A stretch of DNA of 64,000 nt from Cerasicoccus frondis (GCA_031296915.1 JAVDPC010000019.1:62001-126000), one strand, 5' to 3'. Positions 24,678 through 34,384 are shown, numbered from the stretch's first letter. The notes: generated by a model not told the origin, from the letters alone. Program-made: numbers and translations.

Positions 24678-25727
24678 ATGTTGGGCACACGTCTATTTAC
24701 ACAATTTTTTGCAGTCATGCTGCTGGCAACCACATCGTGGGGCCAGGATTACCGTCCATCGTCGGAGGTAAAGCCATACGTTTGGGAGTATCCCCTGAAC
24801 GGCTTCACCGAAACCGATTATGATTACGGAGTCGAATCGCTGATTGCGCACTGGGAGAAAACCTCGGGTAAAAAACTGACCCCGGGAACAACCGGCCAAG
24901 TAGGCATCAAGGTCTACACCGCCTCTGGCCCTGGCCTGATGACGCCTCCAAACCTGACCAAGGCCGTCATCGACTCGCTCGTGAAGCGTGGTTACTCCAA
25001 GAGCTCGCTCTTCATCATAGATAACAATGAACAGCGTCTACGCGAATGCGGTTACCTGCCATCCCGTGAAGGCATGAGCGAAGAAACCTTCGACGACGTT
25101 CCCGTTTACGCCCTGGACACCAACAAAAGCCTCACCAGCGACGTCTGGTTTTACGACAGCAACCTCCCCTCCCGCGAGCGCATGGCCCGGGCCATTTCCT
25201 CCGGCCGCGGCTTCTCCTTCGAGGAAGATCCCAACGACCGCAAAAGCTTCCTGCCCTCGAAGCTGTTCCTGGACACAGACTTCTGGATCAACCTGCCAAC
25301 GGTGTCCGACAACGAGGCGCTCGGCGTCAGCGGCGCAATCGCCAACGCCACCCTCTGGAATGTGACCAATAATCAGCGCTTTTTCCAGAGTTCGGCGAAC
25401 GCCCCAGTGGCGGCGGCGGAAATCGGCGCGATTCCCGAGCTTTACGAAAAGTGGGTGTTCAGCATCGTGTCCCTGGAGCGCTATCAATACCTGGGTGGGC
25501 CTCGCTTCAACGCCTACTACACCGGCACAGAAAAACGCCTTTGGCTCAGCGAGAACCCTGTCGCCATCGACTACTTGATGTGGCGCAAGCTAATGAAGCA
25601 TCGCCGCGCGGCAAAGTTTGATGTCCAGGAGGGCGAGCCACCGCTCTTTGAGTACGCCACCACACTCGGCCTCGGGCCGTATAAGCTCAACGAACTCAAA
25701 CTCCGCAAGCTGGCCTCAGCCAACTAA
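24678..25727 (+). CDS. Secreted DUF362-like protein
   Basis: A 349-residue exported protein: MLGTRLFTQFFAVMLLATTSWGQ is a typical signal peptide, cleaved before or after SWGQ. The body resembles DUF362 proteins: VGIKVYTASGPGLMTPPNLTKAVIDSL followed by a helix and SSLFIIDNNEQRLRECGY near residues 70-120, and a later WINLPTVSDNEALGVSGAIANATLW block, like the LPxxKxHxxxGxxxxLKN region of that family. No ferredoxin-type Cys clusters are present, unlike some DUF362 members. The function of the family is unknown. It is divergent from the TPR lipoprotein and converges on a response regulator. Confidence 0.65.
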   Translation: MLGTRLFTQFFAVMLLATTSWGQDYRPSSEVKPYVWEYPLNGFTETDYDYGVESLIAHWEKTSGKKLTPGTTGQVGIKVYTASGPGLMTPPNLTKAVIDSLVKRGYSKSSLFIIDNNEQRLRECGYLPSREGMSEETFDDVPVYALDTNKSLTSDVWFYDSNLPSRERMARAISSGRGFSFEEDPNDRKSFLPSKLFLDTDFWINLPTVSDNEALGVSGAIANATLWNVTNNQRFFQSSANAPVAAAEIGAIPELYEKWVFSIVSLERYQYLGGPRFNAYYTGTEKRLWLSENPVAIDYLMWRKLMKHRRAAKFDVQEGEPPLFEYATTLGLGPYKLNELKLRKLASAN

Positions 25728-25744
25728 AGAGCGCGAGCGCAGCC

Positions 25745-26800
25745 TCAGGTATTGGGAAACGCCAAGGTCAAACGGGCCGCGCTGACGCTTTCACGGACCA
25801 GAGACACATCCCCGAAGTGACGTTTCAAGATGATGCTGCTCAGGCAAAGCGGCATATCTGCGGAATTGCCTGAGACATTGCCGCTCAGCTCATGCAGTTC
25901 CGGCACATGATCCAGTTGCTCTGGCGAAGCTTCCCAGCAAATTTCCAGTTGAACGCCATCTGGCGCCGGAGCGGTTTGAACAGTCACGCCGCTTGAAGGC
26001 GAAGCCAATGAAATGACCCAAGGCATCAACTGGCCGAGCATCAAGTTGACCATCCTCACATCGGCATAAATGTCGGTTTCCTGGTCACCAAGAAACTCTA
26101 GTTTGATCCCCTTCTCGGCCAGACAATCATCCCACTGAGTCCAGTCAATTTCCTGCCAGAGGTTCAACATCGAACGTAAAGTGGCGTCATTGCCCGCGAG
26201 CAAATCTCCCCACTGTCGGACATTTGAGAAGAAGCGCTGCAATCCCTCGATCTGGCTCGAAGCAATAGCAGGCTCAACACCATTAGCATCCCGGTGCAAT
26301 GGCTCCCAGCTTACAGACTGGCGCTTCACCTCTTCAATCAACGCCTGACTAAACACCTTCTGTTCCTGCGCCAGGCGTTGTAGCCGCTTTTGATTGCCAT
26401 GAGCCTGCAAATGCTGGCGGACGCGCAAGATGAGCTCTTCCTTATCGAAAGGCTTGATTAAATAATCCGACCCTCCGACTTCCAGACCTCGCACAATCTC
26501 TTCTTTGCGCCCAAGCCCCGTCAGGAAAATGACCGGTATATCGCGAAACCGGGGATCCGAGCGCATTTTTCGGCAAACCTCATAACCACCCATTTCCGGC
26601 ATCATGATATCGAGCAGGACCAGGTCGATTGGCTGTTCTTCCAGAATTTCCAGAGCTTTGGCGCCATTTTCCGCTGGAAACAGTCGGCAGCGGTCGTCCT
26701 CCAAAAAGCTTTTCAGGATAATCAGGATGCTAGGCGCATCGTCCACAACGAGCAAATTACCCGATACTTGCGGCAAGGTTCTAGTGGAAGATTTCAGCAT
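25745..26800 (-). CDS. Response regulator with degenerate kinase-like output region
   Basis: A 351-residue protein. Residues about 14-130 are a CheY-like receiver: acidic pair D20-D21, phospho-acceptor Asp64 in LVLLDIMMPEMGG, a conserved Thr in VIFLTG and Lys in YLIKPF. After a coiled helix (to about 165) the rest looks like the core of a sensor kinase that has lost its key motifs: no DHp His is evident, the N-box Asn is replaced (MVNLMLGQLMPWVISLA) and there is no DxGxG, while the end (SSIILKRHFGDVSLVRES, LTLAFPN) keeps the shape of the last ATPase strands. ATG 26800 is preferred over 26881, which adds 27 residues absent from receivers. No partner kinase is in the window. Confidence 0.8.
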   Translation of the reverse strand: MLKSSTRTLPQVSGNLLVVDDAPSILIILKSFLEDDRCRLFPAENGAKALEILEEQPIDLVLLDIMMPEMGGYEVCRKMRSDPRFRDIPVIFLTGLGRKEEIVRGLEVGGSDYLIKPFDKEELILRVRQHLQAHGNQKRLQRLAQEQKVFSQALIEEVKRQSVSWEPLHRDANGVEPAIASSQIEGLQRFFSNVRQWGDLLAGNDATLRSMLNLWQEIDWTQWDDCLAEKGIKLEFLGDQETDIYADVRMVNLMLGQLMPWVISLASPSSGVTVQTAPAPDGVQLEICWEASPEQLDHVPELHELSGNVSGNSADMPLCLSSIILKRHFGDVSLVRESVSAARLTLAFPNT

Positions 26801-26961
26801 TTCGTCTATGCGATTAGGACGTTTAGTCGATTGAGCGATTATCAATATCGTCGAGTAACGGGTAAACTTTACAGCAAGCAACTGATTGATGAAGAATACT
26901 ACATATTTCTATGCGAGTCCATGAACTATATTCCTCACCCGACAGCTAGTAGCCGTTCAAT

Positions 26962-26995
26962 AAAAACCCCCAGTTCATAGAACCGGGGGTAAAAG
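26962..26995 (-). terminator. Rho-independent terminator after rpmE2
   Basis: On the minus strand an 11-bp stem with one mismatch (ACCCCCGGTTC with GAACTGGGGGT), a 3-nt loop and TTTTT follow the rpmE2 stop by about 27 bp. Confidence 0.88.
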
Positions 26996-27021
26996 CACTT
27001 AAAAAGTTGTTAAGCAGCGCC

Positions 27022-27270
27022 TTAGCGACGACGGCGGCGGAACTTGCTTTCGAACTTCTCAACGCGGCCAGCGGTGTCAACAAAACGCTTTTCACCAGTA
27101 TAGGCCGGATGCGAATCCATCGTCACATCGCAAACGAGAACGCTGTATTCAACACCGTCAATGGTTTCCTTCTGCTTCGACTTGAGAGTCGAGCGAGTCA
27201 GGAACTTCTTGCCGCTGGAAACGTCGACAAAGCAGACCGGATTGTAGGAGGGATGTAATTCGGTTTTCAC
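27022..27270 (-). CDS. rpmE2: 50S ribosomal protein L31 type B
   Basis: An 82-residue bL31 of the long, zinc-free type B: it has the family words HPSYNPVCFVD, KFLTRST and SHPAYTGEKRFVDTAGRVEKF, ends in RRRRR, and lacks the CxxC pairs of type A L31. The start is GTG 27270 (VKTELHPSY); the frame is open further upstream only across rpmJ. It follows rpmJ by 19 bp in a two-gene operon. In many bacteria this zinc-free pair is used when zinc is scarce; in others it is the only copy. Confidence 0.93.
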   Translation of the reverse strand: MKTELHPSYNPVCFVDVSSGKKFLTRSTLKSKQKETIDGVEYSVLVCDVTMDSHPAYTGEKRFVDTAGRVEKFESKFRRRRR

Positions 27271-27289
27271 GATAAAAAATGGGTGCTGA

Positions 27290-27415
27290 TTAACCTTGGC
27301 GCGCCTTAAAACGCGGGTTGGTTTTGTTAATGACATAGATGCGACCGCGACGGCGAACGACTTGGCAGTCCGGGTGGCGGTGCTTCAGCGACTTGATGGA
27401 AGATACTACTTTCAT
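27290..27415 (-). CDS. rpmJ: 50S ribosomal protein L36, zinc-free type
   Basis: A 41-residue bL36 that reads [20 protein letters not shown], then [21 protein letters not shown]. It has only one Cys, so it lacks the CCHC zinc site of the short 37-38-residue form. It matches the YkgO-type paralogue of E. coli, which likewise stands next to an L31 type B gene (ykgM). It is the first gene of the pair and faces rpmB across 166 bp. Confidence 0.95.
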   Translation of the reverse strand: MKVVSSIKSLKHRHPDCQVVRRRGRIYVINKTNPRFKARQG

Positions 27416-27581
27416 GATTGTGAAAATTTGGAAAAGGGGAGAAAAAAGCTTTTCGACAACAGACTGTCAATGGCATTTTAGAAGAAATAAAAATTTTTCT
27501 TAAAAATGATCTTGCCAATGCGTAAGTCGACCGGCACTTTCGTCCGCTTTTTATAAGACAAATCTCAACCATTTGGCAACT

Positions 27582-27812
27582 ATGTCCCGAATTTGTTCAG
27601 TAACCGGCAAGCGCCCAGTCAAGGGTCGCAGAATTCACCGCAGTGGTCTCACCAAGAAAAGCGGCGGCATTGGCACGCACGTCACCAAGACGGTTAAGCG
27701 CACCTTCCGCCCGAATCTTCAGCACATCCGCGTGAAGCTGCCCAGCGGCCAAGTCAAGCGCATGTGGGTTTCCGCTAAGGCCATTAAGGCCGGTAAGGTC
27801 GTCAAGGCCTAA
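27582..27812 (+). CDS. rpmB: 50S ribosomal protein L28
   Basis: A 76-residue bL28 starting MSRICSVTGKRPVKG, with KRTFRPNLQHIRVKLPSG and a basic C terminus. ATG 27582 is used rather than the in-frame TTG at 27573 since MSR is the normal family start. A terminator follows. Confidence 0.96.
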   Translation: MSRICSVTGKRPVKGRRIHRSGLTKKSGGIGTHVTKTVKRTFRPNLQHIRVKLPSGQVKRMWVSAKAIKAGKVVKA

Positions 27813-27846
27813 CCTTGCGATCCGAACGGAGCTAATGCTTTGAAAC

Positions 27847-27874
27847 AAACCGTCGCAATCGCGGCGGTTTTTTT
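27847..27874 (+). terminator. Rho-independent terminator after rpmB
   Basis: A 9-bp stem with one G-T pair (AAACCGTCG with CGGCGGTTT), a short loop and a run of seven T. Confidence 0.85.
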
Positions 27875-27986
27875 GGCCCACTGCCCTCCCCGCTTGCCCA
27901 AGTTGCCGATAACCCATTGATAAAGTCGGGGGTTATGACTTGCCAATCAGGGAGATAATTCTGAGTGTAACTGCCGGTTTCTACCC

Positions 27987-28949
27987 ATGCCAAGCAAGAG
28001 TTTGAATCGTCATTATGCGATCCCCTATCTGGACTTCACAGATTTCTGGGATATCTGCGGCTACCTGCTCCGCGTGCAACCACAATTTCCCAAAGTGCGC
28101 TACAGCATTTATGCATCCGATGGCGCTATTGTGGAGGACGAGCACGACATCTCGCTCATTCTAAAAATCTTACACGACAAGGCCACTTCCGTTTGTCGTT
28201 TTCACGCCACGCTCTACAACGGACATATGGACAGTGGCCCCTGCGCTTCGCTGGATTACGTGACAGAAGAAGGCGACACCAAAACCAGCCCCATGGGCCT
28301 TACGGTGGCCACGCCCGAAATTTCGCGACTCAATACCTTCGAATTCGAAGGCGTGCTGCTGGAAAAATATCAGCTTGAGGCCGACAATGAGCCCCGTATC
28401 GAATTCGGCATCCCCTGCGAAGTCCTGACTGCGATCATCGACCTGCGTGGTTTTTCCGCCTTCTGCGAACAACCACAGATTGAGAGCCCCTACACTTGCG
28501 GGCTCATGTACGCCTTTTATCAGAGCGTCGAGCAACGCTTTAACAAGTACCGCCCGGACCTGATCAAATACCTGGGCGACGGCGTTTTGACATTGTGGGA
28601 GACGACCTACGAAGACCGCCCGGCCGCCTTAGAAGTTTGCCTCAACGGGCTACGTGAACTGCAAGACCAGTGGGACATCGTCCGCCGGGCGCCGCAATTC
28701 AGCCACGGAGCGCCCAATGAGGTCGCCGCTGGGCTGTCCTTCGGTCTAGCCAGCCAAATTCCGGGCGCGCAGGATTACATCGGTCGCCCGATCAATGTAG
28801 CCAGCCGCCTTTGCAGCGTCTGCGGCGGCTCGGAGATACTGGTGGATAAATCAGTCCCTGGCATCGATCCCGCAATTCCCAAGGACGATATTTCAGTCCA
28901 CATTAAGTCTTTCGGACGCTATCAGGTATGGCGCGTGCGCACACGCTAG
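27987..28949 (+). CDS. Class III nucleotidyl cyclase-like protein
   Basis: A 320-residue soluble protein. The first 135 residues are unrecognised. Residues about 143-315 follow the adenylate/guanylate cyclase catalytic fold: AIIDLRGFSAFC (metal Asp152), LIKYLGDGVLTLWE (second metal Asp198), and DYIGRPINVASRLC in the place of the ..VG..VN.AARL motif. Both metal Asp are kept, so activity is possible. A cyclase of this kind would make cAMP or cGMP, but some homologues have lost activity. No membrane or sensor domain is seen other than the unknown N terminus. The gene follows rpmB with a terminator between, so it is transcribed separately. Confidence 0.78.
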   Translation: MPSKSLNRHYAIPYLDFTDFWDICGYLLRVQPQFPKVRYSIYASDGAIVEDEHDISLILKILHDKATSVCRFHATLYNGHMDSGPCASLDYVTEEGDTKTSPMGLTVATPEISRLNTFEFEGVLLEKYQLEADNEPRIEFGIPCEVLTAIIDLRGFSAFCEQPQIESPYTCGLMYAFYQSVEQRFNKYRPDLIKYLGDGVLTLWETTYEDRPAALEVCLNGLRELQDQWDIVRRAPQFSHGAPNEVAAGLSFGLASQIPGAQDYIGRPINVASRLCSVCGGSEILVDKSVPGIDPAIPKDDISVHIKSFGRYQVWRVRTR

Positions 28950-29025
28950 AGCACTTTTCATCTAGATAGGCCGATCAGACCGCAGTGATTTTTCGTGTCC
29001 AGCAAGGCGGCTTGGGAGTCTAAAA

Positions 29026-29171
29026 ATTAAAGTGAGTAAATTAAAGGTCGGCAGATGAATTCGGCAGAACATCACGTAAACGGATAATGCAAATCACGCA
29101 TCCCCGAGCATCTAAAACGACCGACCAGCCGTTTACGCCCGATCTTTAATTTTAAATTTGCCCACTTTAAT
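29026..29171. repeat. Nested imperfect inverted repeat of about 146 bp
   Basis: Outer arms 29026-29051 (ATTAAAGTGAGTAAATT then AAAGGTCGG) and 29139-29171 pair almost completely apart from two single-base differences, one near the tip and a 7-nt insertion. An inner perfect 9-bp pair (CGTAAACGG 29075-29083 and CCGTTTACG 29129-29137) sits inside. It lies between converging genes (stops at 28949 and 29185). Size and symmetry suit a miniature non-autonomous element or a bidirectional terminator. Confidence 0.6.
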
Positions 29172-29184
29172 CCCCCTCCGCGAG

Positions 29185-29598
29185 CTAACGCGCGTCGGGA
29201 AACCAAGATAGAAATGCCGACTTGGGCGCCTTCTCCCACGTCGTCTGATCGCAACCAAAAATTTCCTGAAAAACGCCAGGGAATTCATCATCGATGCGGG
29301 AAAGCGTCTGCTCGTCGCCTTTACCGCCCACATACTGCACTTTGCAGATCCAGTGATGGCCTTGGAAGGCGTCTGCCCACAGCGTGAAGACCACTTCCGG
29401 CATTTCCTTAGAGAGCTTTTTCAACGCCTTGAAAGGCGGTTCCCACTCACAGTGGAAGAAAATCCGATCTTCGCTGGTCTGCACTTTATCACCCGCTTCG
29501 GCTGCAATTTGCTTCACCGCTTCGAGGGCGGCTTGGCGTTGTTCAGCGTCTTCAGACGCCACGGCAATTACGTTGTCGATATCAATGTGCAAACTCAT
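29185..29598 (-). CDS. Small YubB/Api92-like ferredoxin-fold protein
   Basis: A 137-residue cytosolic protein. ATG 29598 (MSLHIDIDN) is preferred; the open frame to 29694 adds a hydrophobic, Cys-containing stretch without support. The pattern FHCEWEPPFKALKKLSKEMP followed by a WADAFQGHHW strand resembles the YubB (Api92-like) ferredoxin-like domain, in which a W-x-PP motif is followed by LS...FP. That domain is mostly found on plasmids and phages and its role is unknown. The similarity is short and moderately sure. Confidence 0.6.
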   Translation of the reverse strand: MSLHIDIDNVIAVASEDAEQRQAALEAVKQIAAEAGDKVQTSEDRIFFHCEWEPPFKALKKLSKEMPEVVFTLWADAFQGHHWICKVQYVGGKGDEQTLSRIDDEFPGVFQEIFGCDQTTWEKAPKSAFLSWFPDAR

Positions 29599-29849
29599 CT
29601 TACAAGCAAAGTCGCGCACTTTGGTGTGGTGACAAAGAATTGGCCAGTCAAAAAAATGTAGAATGACCGATCCCACATTCCTGCTTCTTTCCACAGTCGC
29701 AAAAAATGCTTCAAAAAGGTGAATTCACCCCTCGTTCCAAGGGCAACGTAATTTTCCGATTGAATAACAACCTCAAAACGGTTGGATCAAAGTTGCTTAC
29801 GCAATTCCTCCCTCAGAAACCCTTAAATCCCTCCCCCCATTAAATAGTC

Positions 29850-30887
<1,038 letters not shown>

Positions 30888-30890
30888 GCA

Positions 30891-31949
30891 CTATTTCAGC
30901 TTCAACCGATCTGGTTCACTCGCCCAATCCCGCGCTTGGATGAACTCTTCCTCGCTGCGCCAGGCGCGCTTGAGATAGCGGTTATTCAACAGTTTGAAAT
31001 ATTCATTCGCTTTGCGATGGTCTCCTGTTTTCCAGGCCATGCGCGCAGCTGTGGATAGCAAGTTTATCGAGTTCGGATACTTCTCCAGCAGGATATCCAA
31101 CCCTGCACACGTACGCGCCCATGAAGCGTTCGTTTGGCCAAACAGGTTGTCATAATATCCAGACTGATTTATTACAATTCGGGCATAGACCTCATCGCCC
31201 AAGCCATCGAGCCGATTTGCCGTTTCTTCGGCGAACGCCTCCCAATCACCAGGTTCGCCGTACCATCTGGGCAATAAAGCGAACGCCAGCTCCGTATCAT
31301 ACCCCCAAAAGGTAGGAAACGCTGCATGCGCTTCATCGACTAGTGCTAAATAAGCGTCAGCATTCCATCCTTGGCTGCGGGCCAAACGAAGCGCGATCAG
31401 ATAGAACATCGGATCCTCCCCTGCATGCGCTTCGACCGACTTCAATATTTCCGACGCCTTGGATAAACGCTCATCAAAAAGACGCCAGCCATCGTCAGAT
31501 ACGGTATCCGCGTATCCGCCTCCACGCGCATTCCAAGCGTAGTCTTCGTAGAAGTCCGCATAAGCAAGTTTAGCTGTAATCGACTCCGGATACGCGTCAA
31601 TCCACTCACGGTGTATTTCATCATGAAGCACCCACATTGAGTCCAGCTCATCGTCACGCGGGGCAAACGCGGTATAAAAACGGTAGATTTTCCAAGAGCC
31701 ATTTTCAAAGACCGGATTACCAGAACGCAATTCGTTGGCCATGGCTTCCAGCGCTTCGAAATCCCGATTATTGTAAAGCATGCGAGCGTCATAGCGCATG
31801 AGCTGGATATCCTGCTCGATGGAGTCTTCTACTAGAACCAGCGGCCGACTTGAACCCTCAGCCTGCTCAGCGCTGTGCTTCGGATTATCGTTGCCACAGC
31901 CAACCAATCCCAAAATCACAACAATGACGCCAATTGATCGAAAAAACAT
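30891..31949 (-). CDS. DUF4034-like lipoprotein
   Basis: A 352-residue lipoprotein. ATG 31949 begins a signal peptide (MFFRSIGVIVVILGLVGC) with lipobox LVGC. The mature part is alpha-helical: LYNNRDFEALEAMANELRSG, a W-x-x-x-x-P-x-S segment (EWIDAYPESITAKLAYADFY), then YAWNARGGGYADTVSDDGW, an arrangement that resembles DUF4034 proteins, whose function is unknown. TPR-like helices continue to the end. It diverges from the pqi operon with 118 bp between the start codons. Confidence 0.7.
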   Translation of the reverse strand: MFFRSIGVIVVILGLVGCGNDNPKHSAEQAEGSSRPLVLVEDSIEQDIQLMRYDARMLYNNRDFEALEAMANELRSGNPVFENGSWKIYRFYTAFAPRDDELDSMWVLHDEIHREWIDAYPESITAKLAYADFYEDYAWNARGGGYADTVSDDGWRLFDERLSKASEILKSVEAHAGEDPMFYLIALRLARSQGWNADAYLALVDEAHAAFPTFWGYDTELAFALLPRWYGEPGDWEAFAEETANRLDGLGDEVYARIVINQSGYYDNLFGQTNASWARTCAGLDILLEKYPNSINLLSTAARMAWKTGDHRKANEYFKLLNNRYLKRAWRSEEEFIQARDWASEPDRLKLK

Positions 31950-32067
31950 ACAGCATGCTTTCGCACCTCGGCCCGTACGGCAAGTCATGTATTCCAATAC
32001 TGGGTCATCTCATTTTCATGGGAATCTGCATTGCTACGGCAGAGCAAATCACCTTCAATAGGTTCTC

Positions 32068-32712
32068 GTGGAAGATCAGGGGCTGCATACTGGTCGTGAG
32101 TGGGTCGCATGTCCAAGCTGCGATGCGCTACATCGTCGACCGAAATCAGAGATGAGCGGCGATGGGCTTTGCACTTATTGCGGACACAAACTGTTTAGCA
32201 GTGGCAAGAACCCAATCCAACGCACATTAGCGCTTTCACTGGCTGGTCTCGTGCTTTTCATTCCGGCCAATGTATACCCGCTGGTGTCGATCAGTTCATA
32301 CGGCGTGCATTCTTCCAACGAACTGTTTACCGGACCATTGGACTTGCTGAATGTTTATCACATGCCGGCAGTGGCGACCCTGGTCTTTCTCACCAGCATG
32401 GTTTTTCCCCTGATATTCCTGCTGGGCATGGCGGCGGTTACCATCTGCGCTCAACTGGGCAAATATCCCCGCTGGTTCGCCAGACGCCTGCGCTTGACAC
32501 AAACCCTCAGCCGCTGGGCGATGATCGACGTCTACATCCTCGCGTGTCTGGTCACTTTTGTGAAGCTGGCCGATCTGGCCGAGGTCGATCCTGGCGAAGG
32601 GCTTTTCTGCCTGGGCGGCGTGCTGGCCTGCACCCTGCTCGCCAGCCTGAGCTTTGACTCAGCGCTTCTCTGGGATCGTTATGCTCAAAATCAACGGAAG
32701 GCCTCACGATGA
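32068..32712 (+). CDS. PqiA-like membrane protein (first half-size unit)
   Basis: A 214-residue inner-membrane protein of the paraquat-inducible protein A domain. It begins with a zinc-ribbon pair CPSC (about 15) and CTYC (about 35), then four membrane helices starting about residues 52 (LALSLAGLVLFIPANVYPLV), 100, 145 and 180. E. coli PqiA has two such units in one chain; here each is a separate gene. The start is GTG 32068 without a strong ribosome site. It overlaps the next gene by 4 bp. PqiA anchors the MCE protein PqiB in the inner membrane for lipid traffic to the outer membrane. Confidence 0.88.
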   Translation: MEDQGLHTGREWVACPSCDALHRRPKSEMSGDGLCTYCGHKLFSSGKNPIQRTLALSLAGLVLFIPANVYPLVSISSYGVHSSNELFTGPLDLLNVYHMPAVATLVFLTSMVFPLIFLLGMAAVTICAQLGKYPRWFARRLRLTQTLSRWAMIDVYILACLVTFVKLADLAEVDPGEGLFCLGGVLACTLLASLSFDSALLWDRYAQNQRKASR

Positions 32713-33338
32713 GTCAGCGCCAAACCGCCCGCAGCCATCAATTAATCGCCTGTGAAACCTGTGGGCAACTCTCGCGCATGCCCAGCCAACAGCAAGCGGC
32801 ATACCGATGCCCTACCTGTGGCGGTAAGGTCGAGAGCAGAAACGCCAACATGATTGCCCGCACCTGGGCGTTGGTAATTTCTGGATTCATCCTCTACATA
32901 CCAGCGAATTTATTTCCGGTGATGACGATCAATATGGTCGGCGACGCCGAGTCGGACACCATCATGACTGGCGTCATTGAACTCTTCCAAAGCGGCATGT
33001 GGGCAGTCGGGTTGCTGGTGCTTTGCGCCAGTATTTTCGTGCCGCTGATGAAACTCATTGGACTCGCCTACCTGCTCATCACTGTCCAAAGCAAAAGTCG
33101 CCTGCGCAAACGCGACCGCACCCGGCTTTATCGCATCATTGAGCTCATCGGTCGCTGGTCGATGCTCGATGTATTCCTGGTTTCCATCCTGATTGCGGTC
33201 GTCGACCTCGGACAGGTCGCTACAATTAGCCCGGAAATTGGCGCAGCTTTTTTTGCCAGCGTGGTCATCCTCACGATGTTCGCCGCAAATATTTTTGACC
33301 CGCGCTTAATCTGGGACCACGCCGAATCCTCTCAATAA
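32709..33338 (+). CDS. PqiA-like membrane protein (second half-size unit)
   Basis: A 209-residue relative of the preceding protein: zinc ribbon CETC and CPTC, then the hallmark ALVISGFILYIPANLFPVMTI and three further membrane helices. It starts inside the previous stop codon (ATGA), so the two halves are made together and probably form one complex. Eight base pairs separate it from the MCE gene. Confidence 0.9.
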   Translation: MSQRQTARSHQLIACETCGQLSRMPSQQQAAYRCPTCGGKVESRNANMIARTWALVISGFILYIPANLFPVMTINMVGDAESDTIMTGVIELFQSGMWAVGLLVLCASIFVPLMKLIGLAYLLITVQSKSRLRKRDRTRLYRIIELIGRWSMLDVFLVSILIAVVDLGQVATISPEIGAAFFASVVILTMFAANIFDPRLIWDHAESSQ

Positions 33339-33346
33339 ACTTTCCT

Positions 33347-34384
33347 ATGGAACAAAAAGATAAAGACACCTTGCCAGAAGTCCAACTGACCAAACATCAG
33401 CGCTTCTCCATCGTCTGGGTCGTGCCCATCATCGCCATCGCCATCGCCGGTTGGCTCGCCTACCGTAGCCTCGCCATGCGCGGCCCTGAAATAGAAATCA
33501 CCTTTAAAGACGGCTCGGGCTTGGTGGCAGGAAAAACCGAGATCCAATACCTCGGCATCAAAGTAGGCTCGGTCGACAAAGTTCACCTCGACGAAAAGCT
33601 GTCTAAAGTTGTCGTGAAGGCGCGGCTGGAAAAAAGCGCTGCGGAAGCTGGCATTGCCTCTGAGGGCGCGGCGTTCTGGGTCGTGCGCCCACAGATTGGC
33701 ATTGGCGGCGTGCGAGGCCTCGACACATTGCTCAGCGGCCCTTACATTGGCGTTTCTCCAGGCAACGGCGGCAAGACAATCCATCAGTTTTCCGGCCTGC
33801 CGGAGCAGCCGCCCGCTGGCCCGCGCGAACCTGGATTGAACATCATTTTGCAGGCGGAAAAGCTCGGGTCCCTCACCGATGGCGATCCGGTATACTACCG
33901 CGAGTTTCAGGTCGGCGAAGTGGATCAGGTTTACCTCGCCAGTGACGCACGCACCGTCCATGCCCACATCCATATCAAGGCGGAGTATGCGCCCCTCGTT
34001 CGACAGAACACCAAGTTTTGGAATGCCTCCGGAATCGGCATGAGCTTGGGCTTATTTGGCGCCAAAGTGAAAACTGAATCCCTCAGCTCGATTCTCAAGG
34101 GTGGCGTTTCGTTCGCGACTCCGCCTAATGACGAAATGGGCGGATCAGTCGAGGACAACGATGTTTTCAAGCTCTACGATGAACCCGAGGACGAGTGGAG
34201 CGAATGGGCGCCAACCATTCAGCTCACTGACGTCATGGCTCAACTTTCTCAAGCCGTTTCCGCAGGCGGCATCCCTCCAGAGAAGGATGTCACCGTAGCG
34301 GACCCCGCCGGAGCCGCCCCTGTCAAAACTCCGGCGGAGAAAAATTCTCAGATGCCGACCCGTCCGCCGGGCCATCATGAGTAA
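33347..34384 (+). CDS. PqiB-like MCE (MlaD) protein
   Basis: A 345-residue protein with one N-terminal membrane helix (about 21-43) and a periplasmic part with two MCE domains: the first begins EIEITFKDGSGLVAGKTEIQY (about 49) and the second NIILQAEKLGSLTDGDPVYY (about 165). E. coli PqiB has three MCE domains and a long C-terminal helix that makes a tube across the periplasm; here one MCE domain and the long helix are missing. It closes the pqiA-pqiA-pqiB operon. PqiC, the outer-membrane lipoprotein of the E. coli system, is not found beside it. The lipid-transfer role is inference from the family. Confidence 0.88.
   Translation: MEQKDKDTLPEVQLTKHQRFSIVWVVPIIAIAIAGWLAYRSLAMRGPEIEITFKDGSGLVAGKTEIQYLGIKVGSVDKVHLDEKLSKVVVKARLEKSAAEAGIASEGAAFWVVRPQIGIGGVRGLDTLLSGPYIGVSPGNGGKTIHQFSGLPEQPPAGPREPGLNIILQAEKLGSLTDGDPVYYREFQVGEVDQVYLASDARTVHAHIHIKAEYAPLVRQNTKFWNASGIGMSLGLFGAKVKTESLSSILKGGVSFATPPNDEMGGSVEDNDVFKLYDEPEDEWSEWAPTIQLTDVMAQLSQAVSAGGIPPEKDVTVADPAGAAPVKTPAEKNSQMPTRPPGHHE

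Noticed and set aside
27416..27581. Zur box in the rpmJ/rpmB divergent gap
   Set aside because: No palindrome close to known Zur operators was found by eye.
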